A DNA stretch of 64,000 bases, from contig JAPYXD010000716.1 in assembly GCA_030998225.1 (NCBI GenBank), positions 310,001 to 374,000 on the forward strand, in the 5' to 3' direction. This DNA comes from Diplolepis rosae (lineage: Eukaryota > Arthropoda > Insecta > Hymenoptera > Diplolepididae). Shown piece after piece: positions 45,801 to 57,156 of the stretch; position 1 is the first letter of the stretch; each line of letters starts with the position of its first letter. Under the pieces are notes generated by a model. It had not been told where the DNA came from. It made no database searches and saw only the letters and a program-made list of their open reading frames with translations. Both the position numbers and the translations under genes were made by a program.

Positions 45801-48490
45801 GCTAGGCCCATTGTCATCTGACGAGCCCATGTTCAAAGTAAAATGTTAATTTTATAAAAATATAGTTATATATAGGTATAATATAGTTAACTGTCTCATA
45901 TTCATTCCGTTATGATCAGATGGCCAAAATACACATCCCATTTTACTGTATCTATGCGAGCAATAAAGTAAGGTTAAATTAATCATAAATATGGTTGTAA
46001 TTGGCATTTCTTTCTCTCAGTGAATTTATTGCGGAAAACGTCAAATTTCGATAAAAAAAAATGTTAATGGCATCGAAAATAATTAATATTTTCAACAGTA
46101 TAAAAAATACGATGAAAAATTATCTTCAAAATAAGACCACTCAGTTTCAACTGCAATTTACGCAATTTAATTTATATTGCATAAAAATTGAAATCAACAT
46201 TGCCCGTGCAGAAATAGCCCAACTTGTTTCCAAGTTCCGATCCGGGCCCGATCGGATTTTCCACATGTGGCCGCAAGAGGGCACATGGTGTGGCCCGGGT
46301 CGGAACCACATCGGATTATGATAGACAAGATTATTTTAAAATTTTGTGTTATGGTCGTGATATTGCAGTGAGTATATTGAAATTAAAATGCCAAGAGAAA
46401 AAAGGACATGGCGAATTTGGAAGCACAGAATCGTTGGTGAGATTTCTTATATACGCATTATAGATCAAGCTAAGTTAAATAATTTACTAGATTCATTACA
46501 TAAATCCTAACATTGTAGGTTATCTTTTATAGACGGTTTATTTTATTTTTAATGTGCTTTATTTATCAAAAATATTTCCATTTTTTTCTAAGACGTAAAT
46601 ATGGTCAATAATAATGAGAAGCATTGCATTACAATTAACATGAAGTAGCATAAATTGATAATTGTAGTGATAATAATACCGCAAATAGTTGTAGATGCTG
46701 AAGACGAACATGAAGGAAGAGAAGTTTCTGTCTTGCAAGCCGCTAATAAAGAGGAAATTTCAGTAGAAATGGAATAATGAACTAGATTAATACTTGAAAT
46801 ATTTTTTTATTAATGGTAATTTGAAAAGAAAAGAAAATTATAATTTTAAGTGTAGAATGTTATTGTGTTTCATTATTTTTTATATCGTATATTCAATTTT
46901 CCAAAGTGAATTTAAAAAAAAAAAATTATTAATAATGTAATTTATTTTTAGATTCAGAAGAATCGAATAGTTCTACAGACTATGAAGATGGGTTTGAAGA
47001 TTATATTGTTTGTATACTCTTGATTATACTGTTGCATCACTAAACTGAATTTATGAAATACATTTTTTTGAACCAACTATTTATTGTTATTAAACGAAAA
47101 CCTTTTAAATTTTACTATCTGTAGAAATAAAAAATTAGAAGGGGCCAGTCCGGGTCCCCATTTTACAGGCCCAGATCTGGGCTCGATCGGGTAAGGTGTT
47201 TCACTACTGGTCTGGCGCTAGACAGATTACCCTATCCGGGCCATATTTTTCTTGATCGGGGCACAATCGGCGCCCCACCAAAATTTCTGCACGGGTGTTT
47301 CTTACAATAACTTATAATAGTTACTAAATATTAAAGAAATGCTGCAGAAATGAATTATTGTTTTAGTTTTTCCCTCCGATTGAAGATGTCAGTAATGTAT
47401 GGTTGCCTAGGAAAAGTATCTTTCCGAAAGAATATCCACCTGCTGAAGAATACACTTATATGACAATAGGATTTTCAAAGGTAGAAATGCTATAAATATA
47501 TATGAGCGTTAAAGAGCTGGTCTAGTGCTGGTAAGGTACTGACAAATAAGACAAATTTTCATTCACTTAAAAAGAATTTAAATTCATATCACTATAAACT
47601 CGAATTCGTATTGACGTCCAATCCACATTACAATTGTCAATATCAAGAAATTCAAAACCCTACAAAAAATCAAAGATTCGAACATGTAGAAACAAAAACA
47701 ACCAAATTTTGACCAAAATTAAATTTTTAACAAAAAGAGGAAAGGAGTGAGAAGGGAAAAGAAGTTTGAATGGTTGCTTTCTCTTTTTTTCTTTTTTTGT
47801 TGTTTAAAAGTTCATTTTGGTCCAAATTTGGTCGTTTTGGTTTTTGAAAGACGAATCTTTTCAACTTTTTGCGAGTTTTTAATTGATTAAAATTGTCGAT
47901 TTTCATTTATTATTATTCTTATTGGGCTATTTATTTTATGGGCTATGTCAGGGTTTTTGCCAGAACTAAATCAGCTATTGAATTTTATTAGAAAATAACA
48001 GTACTGGGTCAATACAAACAACCTTTATTTTGCAGAACTTTCGAAGTGTTACTCTGGTACCAATTACCATTATATCCCAAGAAAACAATTTGTGGTTTGG
48101 AAGTCTAACATTAAAAAACCGAAACCCTGATCATGAATATTATGTAAGTACATTGTTCAAACTAAATTTGTGGAGACAATCCTAAAGGTGAAGAAAAATA
48201 TTAGTATGAAATTCTAATTGAGTTGTTATTGGAAAAATTGTGTTCTATGTTTTTATGTTTTTTGAGGTAATGTTGAAAAATAAAACCTATAAATGTTTCA
48301 GCCTCGAATCGGTGATGTTCTGGTAACAAACGCACACCTTTTAGGAATGTTGACTGAGGTGCTCGTACTTAGGAAATTTATATCGGCAAATTATTATTAT
48401 TTTAGCTATCCTCCTGATAATTACCTTAAGTCTTCAAGATTTGCCAATACCTCTATTAGGTGCGGAATTCAAAACAATTCTGTAATGTAA
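42861..48490 (+). CDS. secreted S1-protease-homologue-like protein, copy 5 (five exons, 262 aa)
   Basis: Exons 42861-42918, 43636-43955, 47367-47480, 48036-48143 and 48302-48490; all frames open and phases match, 262 residues. Signal peptide MNYKSSAVLCAFFALAYSE; sequon SNITGK; GIGTGYLVTAKTLISPTLNF (His position Leu); PYDGLLSVAHV (Asp position Leu); MTIGFSK; SVTLVPITIISQENNLWFGS; PRIGDVLVTNAHLLGMLTEV (Ser position Ile). The usual TGA after SYPPDN..STST is changed here, so the protein is longer by about ten residues and ends NNSVM. Intron 1 holds a rearranged mariner, intron 2 a foldback element, a mariner end and a 1.1 kb MITE. AATAAA near 48629. Confidence 0.78.
42965..43555 (-). mobile_element. 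rearranged mariner, 591 bp, in intron 1 of copy 5
   Basis: TA-flanked (42963-42964, 43556-43557), ends CGAGGTCTGCCTGGAAAGT and the inverse. It keeps only the two ends: a C-terminal transposase stretch reversed at 42990-43110 and the 5' untranslated end with the first codons at 43315-43500. In between is foreign sequence with an inverted pair (gagttttctctggtt near 43235 and its inverse near 43270). Confidence 0.75.
44270..45105. mobile_element. foldback element in intron 2 of copy 5
   Basis: Left arm 44270-44600 and right arm 44790-45105 are inverted copies (for instance 'aggatttcgtcctaacctc' at 44382 and its inverse near 44965). Ends CTGTCA...ACAGGCCCACA and TGTGAGTCTGTGTGACAG. The 123-codon frame at 44759-45130 lies in the right arm and is a by-product. 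Confidence 0.75.
45661..45795 (+). mobile_element. mariner terminal repeat and 5' end, truncated
   Basis: Starts TTGGGTTGGCAACTATGTCA directly after TA, a classic mariner terminal repeat, followed by about 110 bp of untranslated sequence and then lost. Confidence 0.65.
46203..47295. mobile_element. MITE or non-autonomous element, 1.1 kb, CCCGTGCAGAAAT ends
   Basis: Ends CCCGTGCAGAAAT and ATTTCTGCACGGG; the paralogous intron at 53215 has the joined empty site. Outer parts are GC-rich (cccgggtcggaacc), inner part AT-rich. Inside, 46680-46778 reads VVDAEDEHEGREVSVLQAAN then a stop, and 46952-47020 reads an acidic stretch; these may be scraps of a captured or original gene but no domain is recognised. 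Related remnants: 6140-6175, 6690-6810, 42455-42500. Confidence 0.7.
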
Positions 48491-48724
48491 AACGAGATTC
48501 TACTATCGGTGTACAGTATAACTAAGATTTATTTTGTATTTGTATTGATTTAGTATTACATGGAAAAAGAAATTATTCGAAGTAAAGAGGACTAGTTCTA
48601 GATTTATAGAGAAAAATATAATAAAGAATGTTAAAAAGGTTTATAGAAATTAAATTTGAGGTACTGGGGAATTGAATTCGAGGTGTTGAGTATTTGTGAA
48701 TCCTTTGTTTTATAAGCAATTCGA
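48491..48724 (+). other. 3' flank of copy 5
   Basis: Conserved downstream sequence of the family (attatt..gaagtaaagagg actagttctagattt), with AATAAA near 48629. No gene. Confidence 0.5.
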
Positions 48725-49248
48725 AGCTTAATTAATTCAATTTGACCATAGTTTTCATGAACTTATGGCACAGTACATTGTCTTGGCGGAACAGCACTTT
48801 TTTCTTTTGCACGTGAGGCCGTTTTATTCATTTTTGCGCTCAATCGATTCAGCAATGCCATGTAATAGTCGCTGTTAATGGTTTTATCTTTCTCAAGATT
48901 GTCGATAAACAAAATACCACGCGCGTCCCAAAATACGGATGTCATAACCTTGCCAGGCCGCTGTTGAGTTTTTGGTCACTTTGGACGGCTTTCACCAGCT
49001 GCTGTCCACTCAGCTGACGATCTTTTTGTTTTAGGTGTGTAGTGGTGGAACCAAGTTTCATCCATTGTCACATACCGATGCAGAAAATCCTTTTTACCTC
49101 GCTTCAACAGATACGAACAGCGTTCTAAATCCTCGACGCGTTGTTGTTTTCGGACAAGTGTGAGCAAACGCGGCACTCACTTCGAAAAAAACTTACGCGT
49201 CCCCAAAGATTCGTGCAAAATTGTAAACGCACTACCCTCTGATATCTT

Positions 49249-49935
49249 TGGTAGTACTCTCCAGTGATCCCAGAACGTAGGAGCTGGCGGCCCCCATCAT
49301 AGACCCCACCAGCCATGACTTCTTCCCCGCTCGACTGCCATATGTTGGTTGAATGAGGAAGACACAATGAGCTCGAGATCTCTATGCTGGGGGCCTTCAG
49401 CTCCCACGTTCTGGGATCACTGGTACTGTCGTAAATGGAAAAACCGCTCAGATATTGATAAAATTGAAATCACTGGTGAACATTAAGCCAGAAATGACTT
49501 AGTTAAATTTTTGAGGACCTAGAGTACACTGGAGGGGAGTAATTGGTAATTGCATTTTGAGACGATTAACACCTAACCTTATGAGAAATCGAGTTCATTT
49601 ACAAATCCTGCCATAACTACCGTTCAGAATTCAATAAAAATGACTGGTGCATTGATTAATAATATTAGCATCATTTTGCAAGTTAAAACATCTCAATTGG
49701 ATACGTGTAAGCGTAGAAAAATTCAATTAAGTAAGCAAAAATATAAATTTTCTCTAGTAACCGACGGCGATTAAATAGATGTGGCAACGTCGCAGAATAA
49801 GTGGAAGCGCGCGCCATTAACGTATCGTAAGAAGTCATGTATAGTCGCTTTCTTATGCGACGTTGACAAATTTAGATACTACGTGAAGCAAATGAGAAAA
49901 AGTACTCATTTGATTAGCTACGTACCGACAGTACT
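49249..49935. mobile_element. MITE with GGTAGTACTGTCG ends, itself hit by a hAT MITE
   Basis: Left end GGTAGTACT(ctc) and right end CGACAGTACTACC; the paralogous site at 58491-58503 reads straight through (gatatctttaaggtg), so the borders are exact to within 2-3 bp. The interior is AT-rich with an inverted pair at about 49793-49870 (ggcaacgtcgca and its inverse). Confidence 0.75.
49262..49422. mobile_element. hAT-type MITE, 161 bp
   Basis: Ends CAGTGATCCCAGAACGTAGG and the inverse; 8-bp flanks GTACTCTC and GTACTGTC differ at one base. Very similar to 36607-36768. Confidence 0.85.
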
Positions 49936-50221
49936 ACCTTAAGGTGCCAACTATCTCACGCAACTTTCATTTATGATCGCCCAAAACTACTTTGTGGACT
50001 TTTGCTATGTTTTCTGGACAGGGGCGGATTAAGACAATCCGCCGCCCTAGGCAGCTGCAAACTTGCCACCCCTCCTTCACCTCCCACTGACCTAGTTTTT
50101 TTAACGTTTCAATTTATATTGATACAAAAAAAATAAAGTTCATTTGTAGTGATTTAAGAATGTATTAGGCTTGAGTGTCAATGGAAATAAATTTTAACGA
50201 CTCATAGGTCGACAAAACCCT

Positions 50222-50770
50222 TTCATTTATGCCTGACAAACAGCATTTCACATGTTGAAAATCGGCGTTCAACAATTCTCGGCGTCAGTTCATATGAAAC
50301 CCAATTTCCTTGTTTTTGAATCATTCCCAATGATTTTAAACGATGTGAAATTGCTTGTTGAGACACTCCTAATGTATGTGCAAGTTCTTCTTGCGTTTGG
50401 CACGAATCTTGATCCAATAATGCTTCCAATTCCGCGTCTTCGTACACTTTCGGTCTTCCGCTACGTTCTTTGTCTTCAATGTCAAATTCACCGTTCTTAA
50501 ACTTTTGAAACCACTCACGACAACTACTCTCACTTAAAAGGTAGCCTCAGCATATATTTCTACAAGCAATCGATGCGCCTCAGCTGCAGATTTCTTCAAA
50601 TTGAAGAATTAAATGAAAAGTTCCCGCAAATGACGCTTATTCGGCTCAGAACTCGACATTTTCGCACACAAAAGAATATATTATAATGATAAAAATTCAC
50701 TAATATTCCAAGGTTATGTTGTTGACAGATGTCCAACCTTACGGCAGTGACGTTTAGCATCTGTCAATTT
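50222..50770 (-). pseudogene. mariner transposase N-terminal remnant
   Basis: From an ATG at 50659 (MSSSEPNKRHLREL) with an early stop; then DAELEALLDQDSCQTQEELA and HTLGVSQQAISHRLKSLGMI (second helix-turn-helix), ending after ERRFSTCEMLFVRHK. No catalytic domain. Duplicated at 58762-59165. Confidence 0.75.
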
Positions 50771-50989
50771 TAATCAAAACTTACTGGCGGCGCCAAATTT
50801 GTCAAGCGGCGGAAACTTATTTGTGAACCTGATATTTTTTTAAATTATCATTTTATGATCAAAATCATATTTTAAAAATGTTTTGAGGGTTAATCAAAAT
50901 AAATTTTAACGTCACATAAGTATTAGTAATAATTTGATTTCTACAGAAGACTTAATTAGTTTTGTTCATTGTACTTTTTAATCATTGAT

Positions 50990-51532
50990 GTTAATTTAGA
51001 AAACGATTTTTTCCTTTGATAATTGTGAAATAATTGTAATGGTGTAAAAATTAAATAATTGAGAATCATTTAACAACATTTATATAATAAATAAGAAATA
51101 CCTACACTCATAATAAAATTTCATATACATTAAGTAAGATTAAGTAAGTAAAGAATGATGAAATGAACTGAAACTGATATTGTTTGAAAAATCTTTCTCT
51201 TATGAATTTTTTGCTTTTTGAAGCGCCGAGTCAGTGCTACATGAAAAAAAAATGTTTGAATTAAGCCTTTAGTAAATATTTCTTAGATAAGTAATTCGCT
51301 CACTAAGAGTAGAAAGATTAGCAAATTTGTATACCTTCAGTGTCGTTACGTAATCTTGAAGAGTTGCGTGAATACGATAAAATCTATCTAGTTTTTATTT
51401 AGATTAGGGTGATAATAAATTATAGTTTAGCTACAAAATTATACTCTTAACTTCAGCTAATAATCACGGTGAATGATACCTATATATGTGAACGCAAACG
51501 ACATCAATCAGAAGAAATTAGAGTCGGCGACA
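50990..51532 (+). promoter_or_regulatory. upstream region and TATA box of copy 6
   Basis: 'ctaataatcacggtgaatga' then CCTATATATGT with TATATATG at 51481, 52 bp before the ATG; GTCGGCGACA precedes the ATG. The stretch at 51145-51245 is a copy of the family's 3' flank (compare 54490-54590), not present upstream of copies 4 and 5. Confidence 0.65.
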
Positions 51533-54374
51533 ATGAATTTTAAGTTTATCACAGTTCTTTGTGCGTTTTTTGCATTGGCTTATTCTGAAGGTAATTATTC
51601 ATTTCGTTACTCTTATCAAACAATGAAAGTATTATATGCTATCTTTAAACTAAATTAACTCGGAATATACTGATTCATCATTTAATTTTTCTAAATATAT
51701 TTTTAGCGGAATTTCAAACGACAAATTCAAGCAACATTACCGGGAAGACGAGTCCAGCAATACTTGCCAAATTGCGAGAACAATTACATGATTATGCGGG
51801 TGGCTTGAGCATGTATCTATGTCTGTTGCAAAAAAAATCCAATTTTGAGGGCATAGGCACAGGATATTTAGTGACTGCCAATACTCTCATTTCTCCTTCT
51901 GCAAACTTCGATGTACTCAAGAATGGCAATGATGAAATTGTCTTTTATCCGGCGTTAAGGCTGTCAATTGGAATGCGTAAAATTAGTGCTCATAAACCTT
52001 ATGATGGACCTCTTTTTGTAGCACGTGTAAGTAGTTCCACAACAGTCTTTTTAGCTTCAGATTTGACAACATCAACATACGTTTAAATCATAAATTTGAA
52101 CGAGAAAAACATGAGGAGATAATTTAAATTCAAATACACTCGAGCTCTATAAATACGAACGCTCCGCAGATACGAGCGTTTCGACTCCAACAGATTGAGC
52201 GGAATTTTTCCCCTTTTACCCCCACCCTGTTCGAGAATAAGGCGCGTGGAAGTGCACGCTGCCAGTAGTAGGTCTGTGTGCGTTCTCACGCATTACCCCC
52301 GGAATCTAAACGTCTCAGAAGTGGGGGCCCCTCACATTCTCGTATCTTTGGAGTTCCTAATTCCCGAGCTTCTCGTATTCTTGGAGTTCGAGTGTACTGC
52401 ATTTTTTCTTATTTTGCAATTACCAATTACAAAGAGTTTTATAATACCAAGAGAATTTTGTGGACAAATAAATTAACAATTAAAATATGACAAGATTGAA
52501 ACTATTACCAGGAACTTTGTTCTTATGGGAATCTACACCGAAAAAAATTCCTTGTACCCGTATACTATTTTGCCTAGTTAGGACAGGCGCCAACTTTGCA
52601 ATCCTAGTTGAAATGAAAAAGTTCAGGTTTAGTAAGAAAAACAAAGAAAGCAAGTTGATTTGACGGACAGATCCTTTCAGGCGCATATATTAAACGTAAC
52701 CAATAAACAACTTTACGTTTATGATCTACTAGAGCAAAATTTATATTGATAAATGTGGATTTTAAAGAATTATTGACAAAAATAAATTTTTGTTTACACA
52801 GTGAAAAAGTTATAAATACAGAAGATGTTCTTTTTACAGCGGAGTTTTGTAATAACAACATAGCAATATTAATTGAATTTAATTGTTAATTGAACTAGAA
52901 TTCTTTATTTCTCTGTAACAAGGTTTATATTGGTTTTTTCAACTATATGTACGTGATTCTCTTAAACAGGAATCCGTGTTATTTCAATTAGGTTAGACTT
53001 AACTATGGGTGATAGTTGACTCTCGGAAAAAAATTTTTTTCGGTGTATAAATACCGAGCGAATTTTGTAAATACATAATTAAATGAACAATTGAAATATG
53101 ACAAGACAAAAAATATTGTCATAAATTTTGTTATTTGCGACAACTTACTACTTAACTCTGTTTCATCCGCAATTTTCGATCAAAAATATTGCATAAGAAT
53201 TCAAATCAACATTGTTCCTTATAATAAGTTATAATAGTTACTAAATATTGAGAAAATGATGCAGGAATTAATTATTGTTTTAGTTTTACCCTCCGATTGA
53301 ATATGACAAATATGTATTGTTATGTAGGAAAAGTATCTTTCCGAAAGAATATCCACCTGCTAAAGAATACAGTTATGTGACAATAGGATTTGCGAAGGTA
53401 GAAATACAATTAACATATATAACCGTTAAACAGCTGGCCTAGTGCTGGTAAGGTACTGACAAATAAGACAAATTTTCATTCATTTACATAGAAATTAAAT
53501 TTATATCACTACTTGTACAAACTCGAATTCATATCGACGTCCAATCCACAATACTATTGCCAATTTCAAGAAATTCAAAACTTTTCAAAAAATTCAGAAC
53601 ATTCCAACGTTTAGAGACAAAAACGACCAAATTTTGAGTAAAATTAACTTTTTAACGAAAAAAAGGAAAGGAATAAGAAGGGAAAGGAAGTTTAAATGGT
53701 TGCTTTTTTTTCCTCATTTTTTTGTTGAGAAGTTCATTTTGGTCCAAATTTGGTCGTTTTTATTTTTGAGAGTACGAATCTTTTCGATTTTTTGGGAGTT
53801 TTTAATTGCTTGAAATTGTCGATTTTCATTTATTATTATTCTTATTGGACACTTCATTTTTTGGGCAATGGAAGGGTTTTATCCAGAACTAAGTCAGCTA
53901 CTGAATTCTATTAGGAAATCAGTACTGGGTGAGCACAAACAACTTTTATTTTCTAGGACTATCGAAGTATTACACAGATACCAATTACCATTATATCCCA
54001 GGAAAAAAATTTGTGGTTTGGAAGTCTAATATTAAGGAACGAAAATCCTGATCATGAATACTATGTAAGTACATTGTGCATTCAAATTTTTTGAGAGAAT
54101 TTTAAATAAAAATATCAGGATGAAATTCTAATTGATCTGTTATTGGAAAAATTGTGTTATGTGTTTTTATGTTTTTTGAGGTGATGTTGGAAAATAAAAC
54201 CTATAAATGTTTCAGCCTCGAATCGGTGATGTTCTGATTACAAACGCACACCTTTTGGGAATGTTGACTAAGGTGCTCAAATTAAACGAATTTATATCGG
54301 CAGAATTTTATTATTTAAGTTATCCTCCTGATAATTACCTTGACGCTTCAGAATCTGCCACTATATCTACTTGA
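51533..54374 (+). CDS. secreted S1-protease-homologue-like protein, copy 6 (five exons, 252 aa)
   Basis: Exons 51533-51590, 51707-52026, 53284-53397, 53957-54064 and 54216-54374; spliced frame open, 252 residues; the most compact intact copy. Signal peptide MNFKFITVLCAFFALAYSE; sequon SNITGK; GIGTGYLVTANTLISPSANF (His position Ala); PYDGPLFVARV (Asp position Pro); VTIGFAK; SITQIPITIISQEKNLWFGS; PRIGDVLITNAHLLGMLTKV (Ser position Ile). One Cys in YLCLL and one in VLLCRK; none at the S1 disulfide positions. Intron 2 holds two TA-flanked MITEs. The duplicated and broken counterpart is at 60030-62092. AATAAA near 54478. Confidence 0.8.
52137..52394. mobile_element. TA-flanked MITE, 258 bp, CACTCGAGCTC ends
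   Basis: TA on both sides (52135-52136, 52395-52396). GC-rich core with poly-C stretches. A second copy at the same place of the pseudogene (60343-60600) shows it was present before that duplication; copies 4 and 5 lack it. Confidence 0.8.
52536..53045. mobile_element. TA-flanked MITE, 510 bp, recent
   Basis: Ends CACCGAAAAAAATT and AATTTTTTTTCGGTG type, TA at 52534-52535 and 53046-53047. The pseudogene copy has the exact empty site (gaatctataaatacc at about 60735), so this inserted after the duplication. Confidence 0.9.
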
Positions 54375-54787
54375 TATGAAATTCAAAAATATTACAATAA
54401 AGTAAAACATGATCCTACTATCAGTGTGCATTATTACAAAGAAAGATTCATTTTCAAATGTATAATAATTATCTGGAAAATAAAACATAAAGACTTGATG
54501 AAATGAATTGAAACTGATATTATTTCAAAAATTTTCCTCTTATGAATTTTTTTGTTTTTTTGAAGTGCCGATTCAGTGCTATATGAAAAAAAAAGTTTTT
54601 TGAAGTTAAGAGAACTAGTTCTAGATTCACTTATACATCAATTTATAAAACTTCTAAAATGTTTTAGAAATATACTCTTGAAAAGTTTTATAGTTTTCAA
54701 AGGCTGGTTAAGGAATTCCACGGATAGTCTCTTAAAATTTAGGTGTTTATCTAAAGAATCCTGGACAGGGGGGAAACTCTTACAATG
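54375..54787 (+). other. 3' flank of copy 6
   Basis: Conserved downstream sequence with AATAAA near 54478 and the segment 'gaactagttctagattcac' (54610), which is the empty target of the mariner at 62309. No gene; overlapping frames at 54576-54895 are not conserved. Confidence 0.55.
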
Positions 54788-56896
54788 TTTCAATGATTTT
54801 GATGAAATAATAGAATAGTATATTGTGCAACTAGGGAAACAAATTATTTTGCGAGTGCGAAGTTTGATGCCGGGCAAAGCGAGGGTAACAACCATATGAG
54901 TAAAATAAATGTTTTTTCCGTGTTGGAATTTGAGATGTAGAATAAAGTCGACTAATCTTTAGTTTTTTAAATTTATTTTTAAGAAACAATTTCTTAATTT
55001 TCAGTTACAAAGTGTCGAATAATCTAATACTTGTATCTGGGACTTCTAAAACTTGTAACAGGAATATAAAATTACAACTGCGTTTATATTGTAAAGATTA
55101 AGATGATTTTCATGCTTCAATTTAGTTACCGACTTAATTCAAGTCAAATATTAAAACAAGCCAAGTTCACAACATAATGTTTTTTTCGACATTTTTTGTG
55201 GTATATTGTCACTTAATGAATGATTAATAATATTCATTGAACTATTTTCAAGTTTTTATGTTTGGGCTTGACAATTTAATAGTTTTATACAAAAAAGTTT
55301 CATGTCAGTTAACCTAATCCAAGAGCATTAAGGCAGAAATTTAATTAACTTAAATTTGATCGACAGACGAAATCTGATTAGAATACGTATAAATTATGTA
55401 AGCTTTTTGTGACTTTTTTATCGTTTAAGCACCTTACCAAACATAATACAGAAAAGTCTGATTACAATTAGAAAGTTACGAAATCTTATACGAATTCTAA
55501 ATAATTATTCAACCATGTTTTCAACGAAGCAAAGTTAAGATTGAATCATTTGTACATTTAAAAAAAAATTTATGTGATTCAATCTCAAAGCAGATTTAGC
55601 AAAAGCGACTCATTTTAAATTTAAAAATTATAAAATTTTCTCATGCAAATTGCTTTGACGGAATGAAATATAGTTAGTAATTCTCAAAAGGAAAATAGTA
55701 AATTTTAATTCAATTATCTAATAGTGCTTTTAACCAAGAATCATTGTGACTGATATATAGGGTAATGGAACCAGAATTCGGAGACTTTTAATTAATTTCC
55801 CTTTTAAATGAATCTTCGGAGGCGCCTCGAAAAAAAGTTGTTTTGAGGTGTTTATCATAACTCGAAACAGAATCATTTAAAACAAAAAAATCAAAGTGCA
55901 TTTGTTAAAGGAGATGTTTTTCGAGGTAACCCTGGGAGGAATTTTTTTTCGATTTTTCAATTTTTCGTAGCACTTGGAAGCCAAAAAACTGATTTTCGCT
56001 AAAAAAAATTGGCTAATTTGTTATTGTAAAATGAATAAAAAATTAATTAAAAAGCTCCCAGGGATACCTGGTGAATTATGTGAAGAAGTACTGTGCAAAA
56101 TTTCAAAACGATTGGTCCAGTAGATTTTAAGTCATGATGTACACGGACTTCCAAAATGACAAGTTTCAGAAAAACGCTTTAAAGTTTTGCTCTACTAATT
56201 CAGGAAAAGTAAAAGTTCTGTAATTTTTTTTTATTTTAAAATATAAAAGTGAAGTGTTATTGGCAATTACAGCTCTGGAAATACATTTTCACGGAGACTG
56301 AAATATCGTTTTGAAATTTTGGGAAATGAAACAAGAATTACTGTGACAGGTCCGTTATGTCTTAAATATTCATAATGATAAAAGATAATTCTGATGACAA
56401 TAAGTAATTTTAGCAAATTTTCAAAGTATATTAACGACAGTGTTAGGACAGTGCAGCAAAACTCAAGACACTTGATTGATATAGTTAATACATTTTTTTT
56501 TTAGTTTCATTTAAATAAATTATGCCTTCCACTATTCCATCCATATGCGATTATTTATCATTTCCTAAATTTTGACCAATTGATAGACAGAGACTGACTG
56601 GTTACGTAACCTCCACGGCCGATGGCCTTAAAAAAAAATATTAGAATTAAATTCTAATTGAGCTGTTATTGGAAAAATTGTGTTACGTGTTTTTATGTTT
56701 TTTGAGATGATGTCAAAAAAACCTATAAATCTTTCAGCCTCGAATCGGTGATATTCTGGTAACAAGTGGATACCTTTTGGGAATGTTGACCGCATTTGTC
56801 AGATGTAAAAAGCTGATAGGTGCCGAATTTTATTATTTAAGTTATCCTCCTGATAATCACCTTGACACTTCAGGATCTGCCACTACATCTACTTGA
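54788..56896 (+). pseudogene. gene copy reduced to promoter and last exon
   Basis: 54788-55810 matches 30873-31905 (upstream DNA), with the promoter box at 55725-55770 (accaagaatcattgtgactg, ATATATAGGG). At about 55812 the sequence jumps to one matching 40455 in intron 4 of copy 4, continuing to an intact exon 5 at 56738-56896 (TTTCAG acceptor; PRIGDILVTSGYLLGMLTAF to a TGA). Exons 1-4 are missing. The last exon is closer to copy 4 than to its neighbour copy 6. Confidence 0.7.
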
Positions 56897-57156
56897 TGCG
56901 AACTTCAAAAATTTTCTATAATGTAAAACATAATTCTACTATCGGTGTGCATTATTGATAAAGAAGATTTATTTTCAAATGTAAAATGATTTTCTGGAAA
57001 ATAAAAGGTAAAGCGGTGATTAAATACATTGAAACTGATATTATTTGAAAAATCTTTTTGTCATGAATTGATTTGTTTTTTTGAAGCGCTGATTCAGTAC
57101 TACACAGAAAAAGAAGTTCTTTGAAGTTAAGAGAACTAATTCTAGACTCATCATTT

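Larger units (their letters stand above)
48725..50016 (-). mobile_element. mariner remnant, truncated at both ends and split by nested MITEs
   Basis: Minus-strand frames: SVFWDARGILFIDNLEKDKT, RLLTLVRKQQRVEDLERC and TMDETWFHHYTPKTKR (first Asp intact), then after the nested insertion (49249-49935) the REIADTL region at 49936-50016. The third-Asp end is missing. Same family as 7555-13001 and 16765-18231. A short piece of the same fragment, without the nested MITEs, lies at 58309-58577. Confidence 0.75.

Noticed and set aside
6364..54374. Active trypsin-like proteases
   Set aside because: None of the copies has His, Asp or Ser at the aligned catalytic positions, nor the cysteines; activity is very unlikely.
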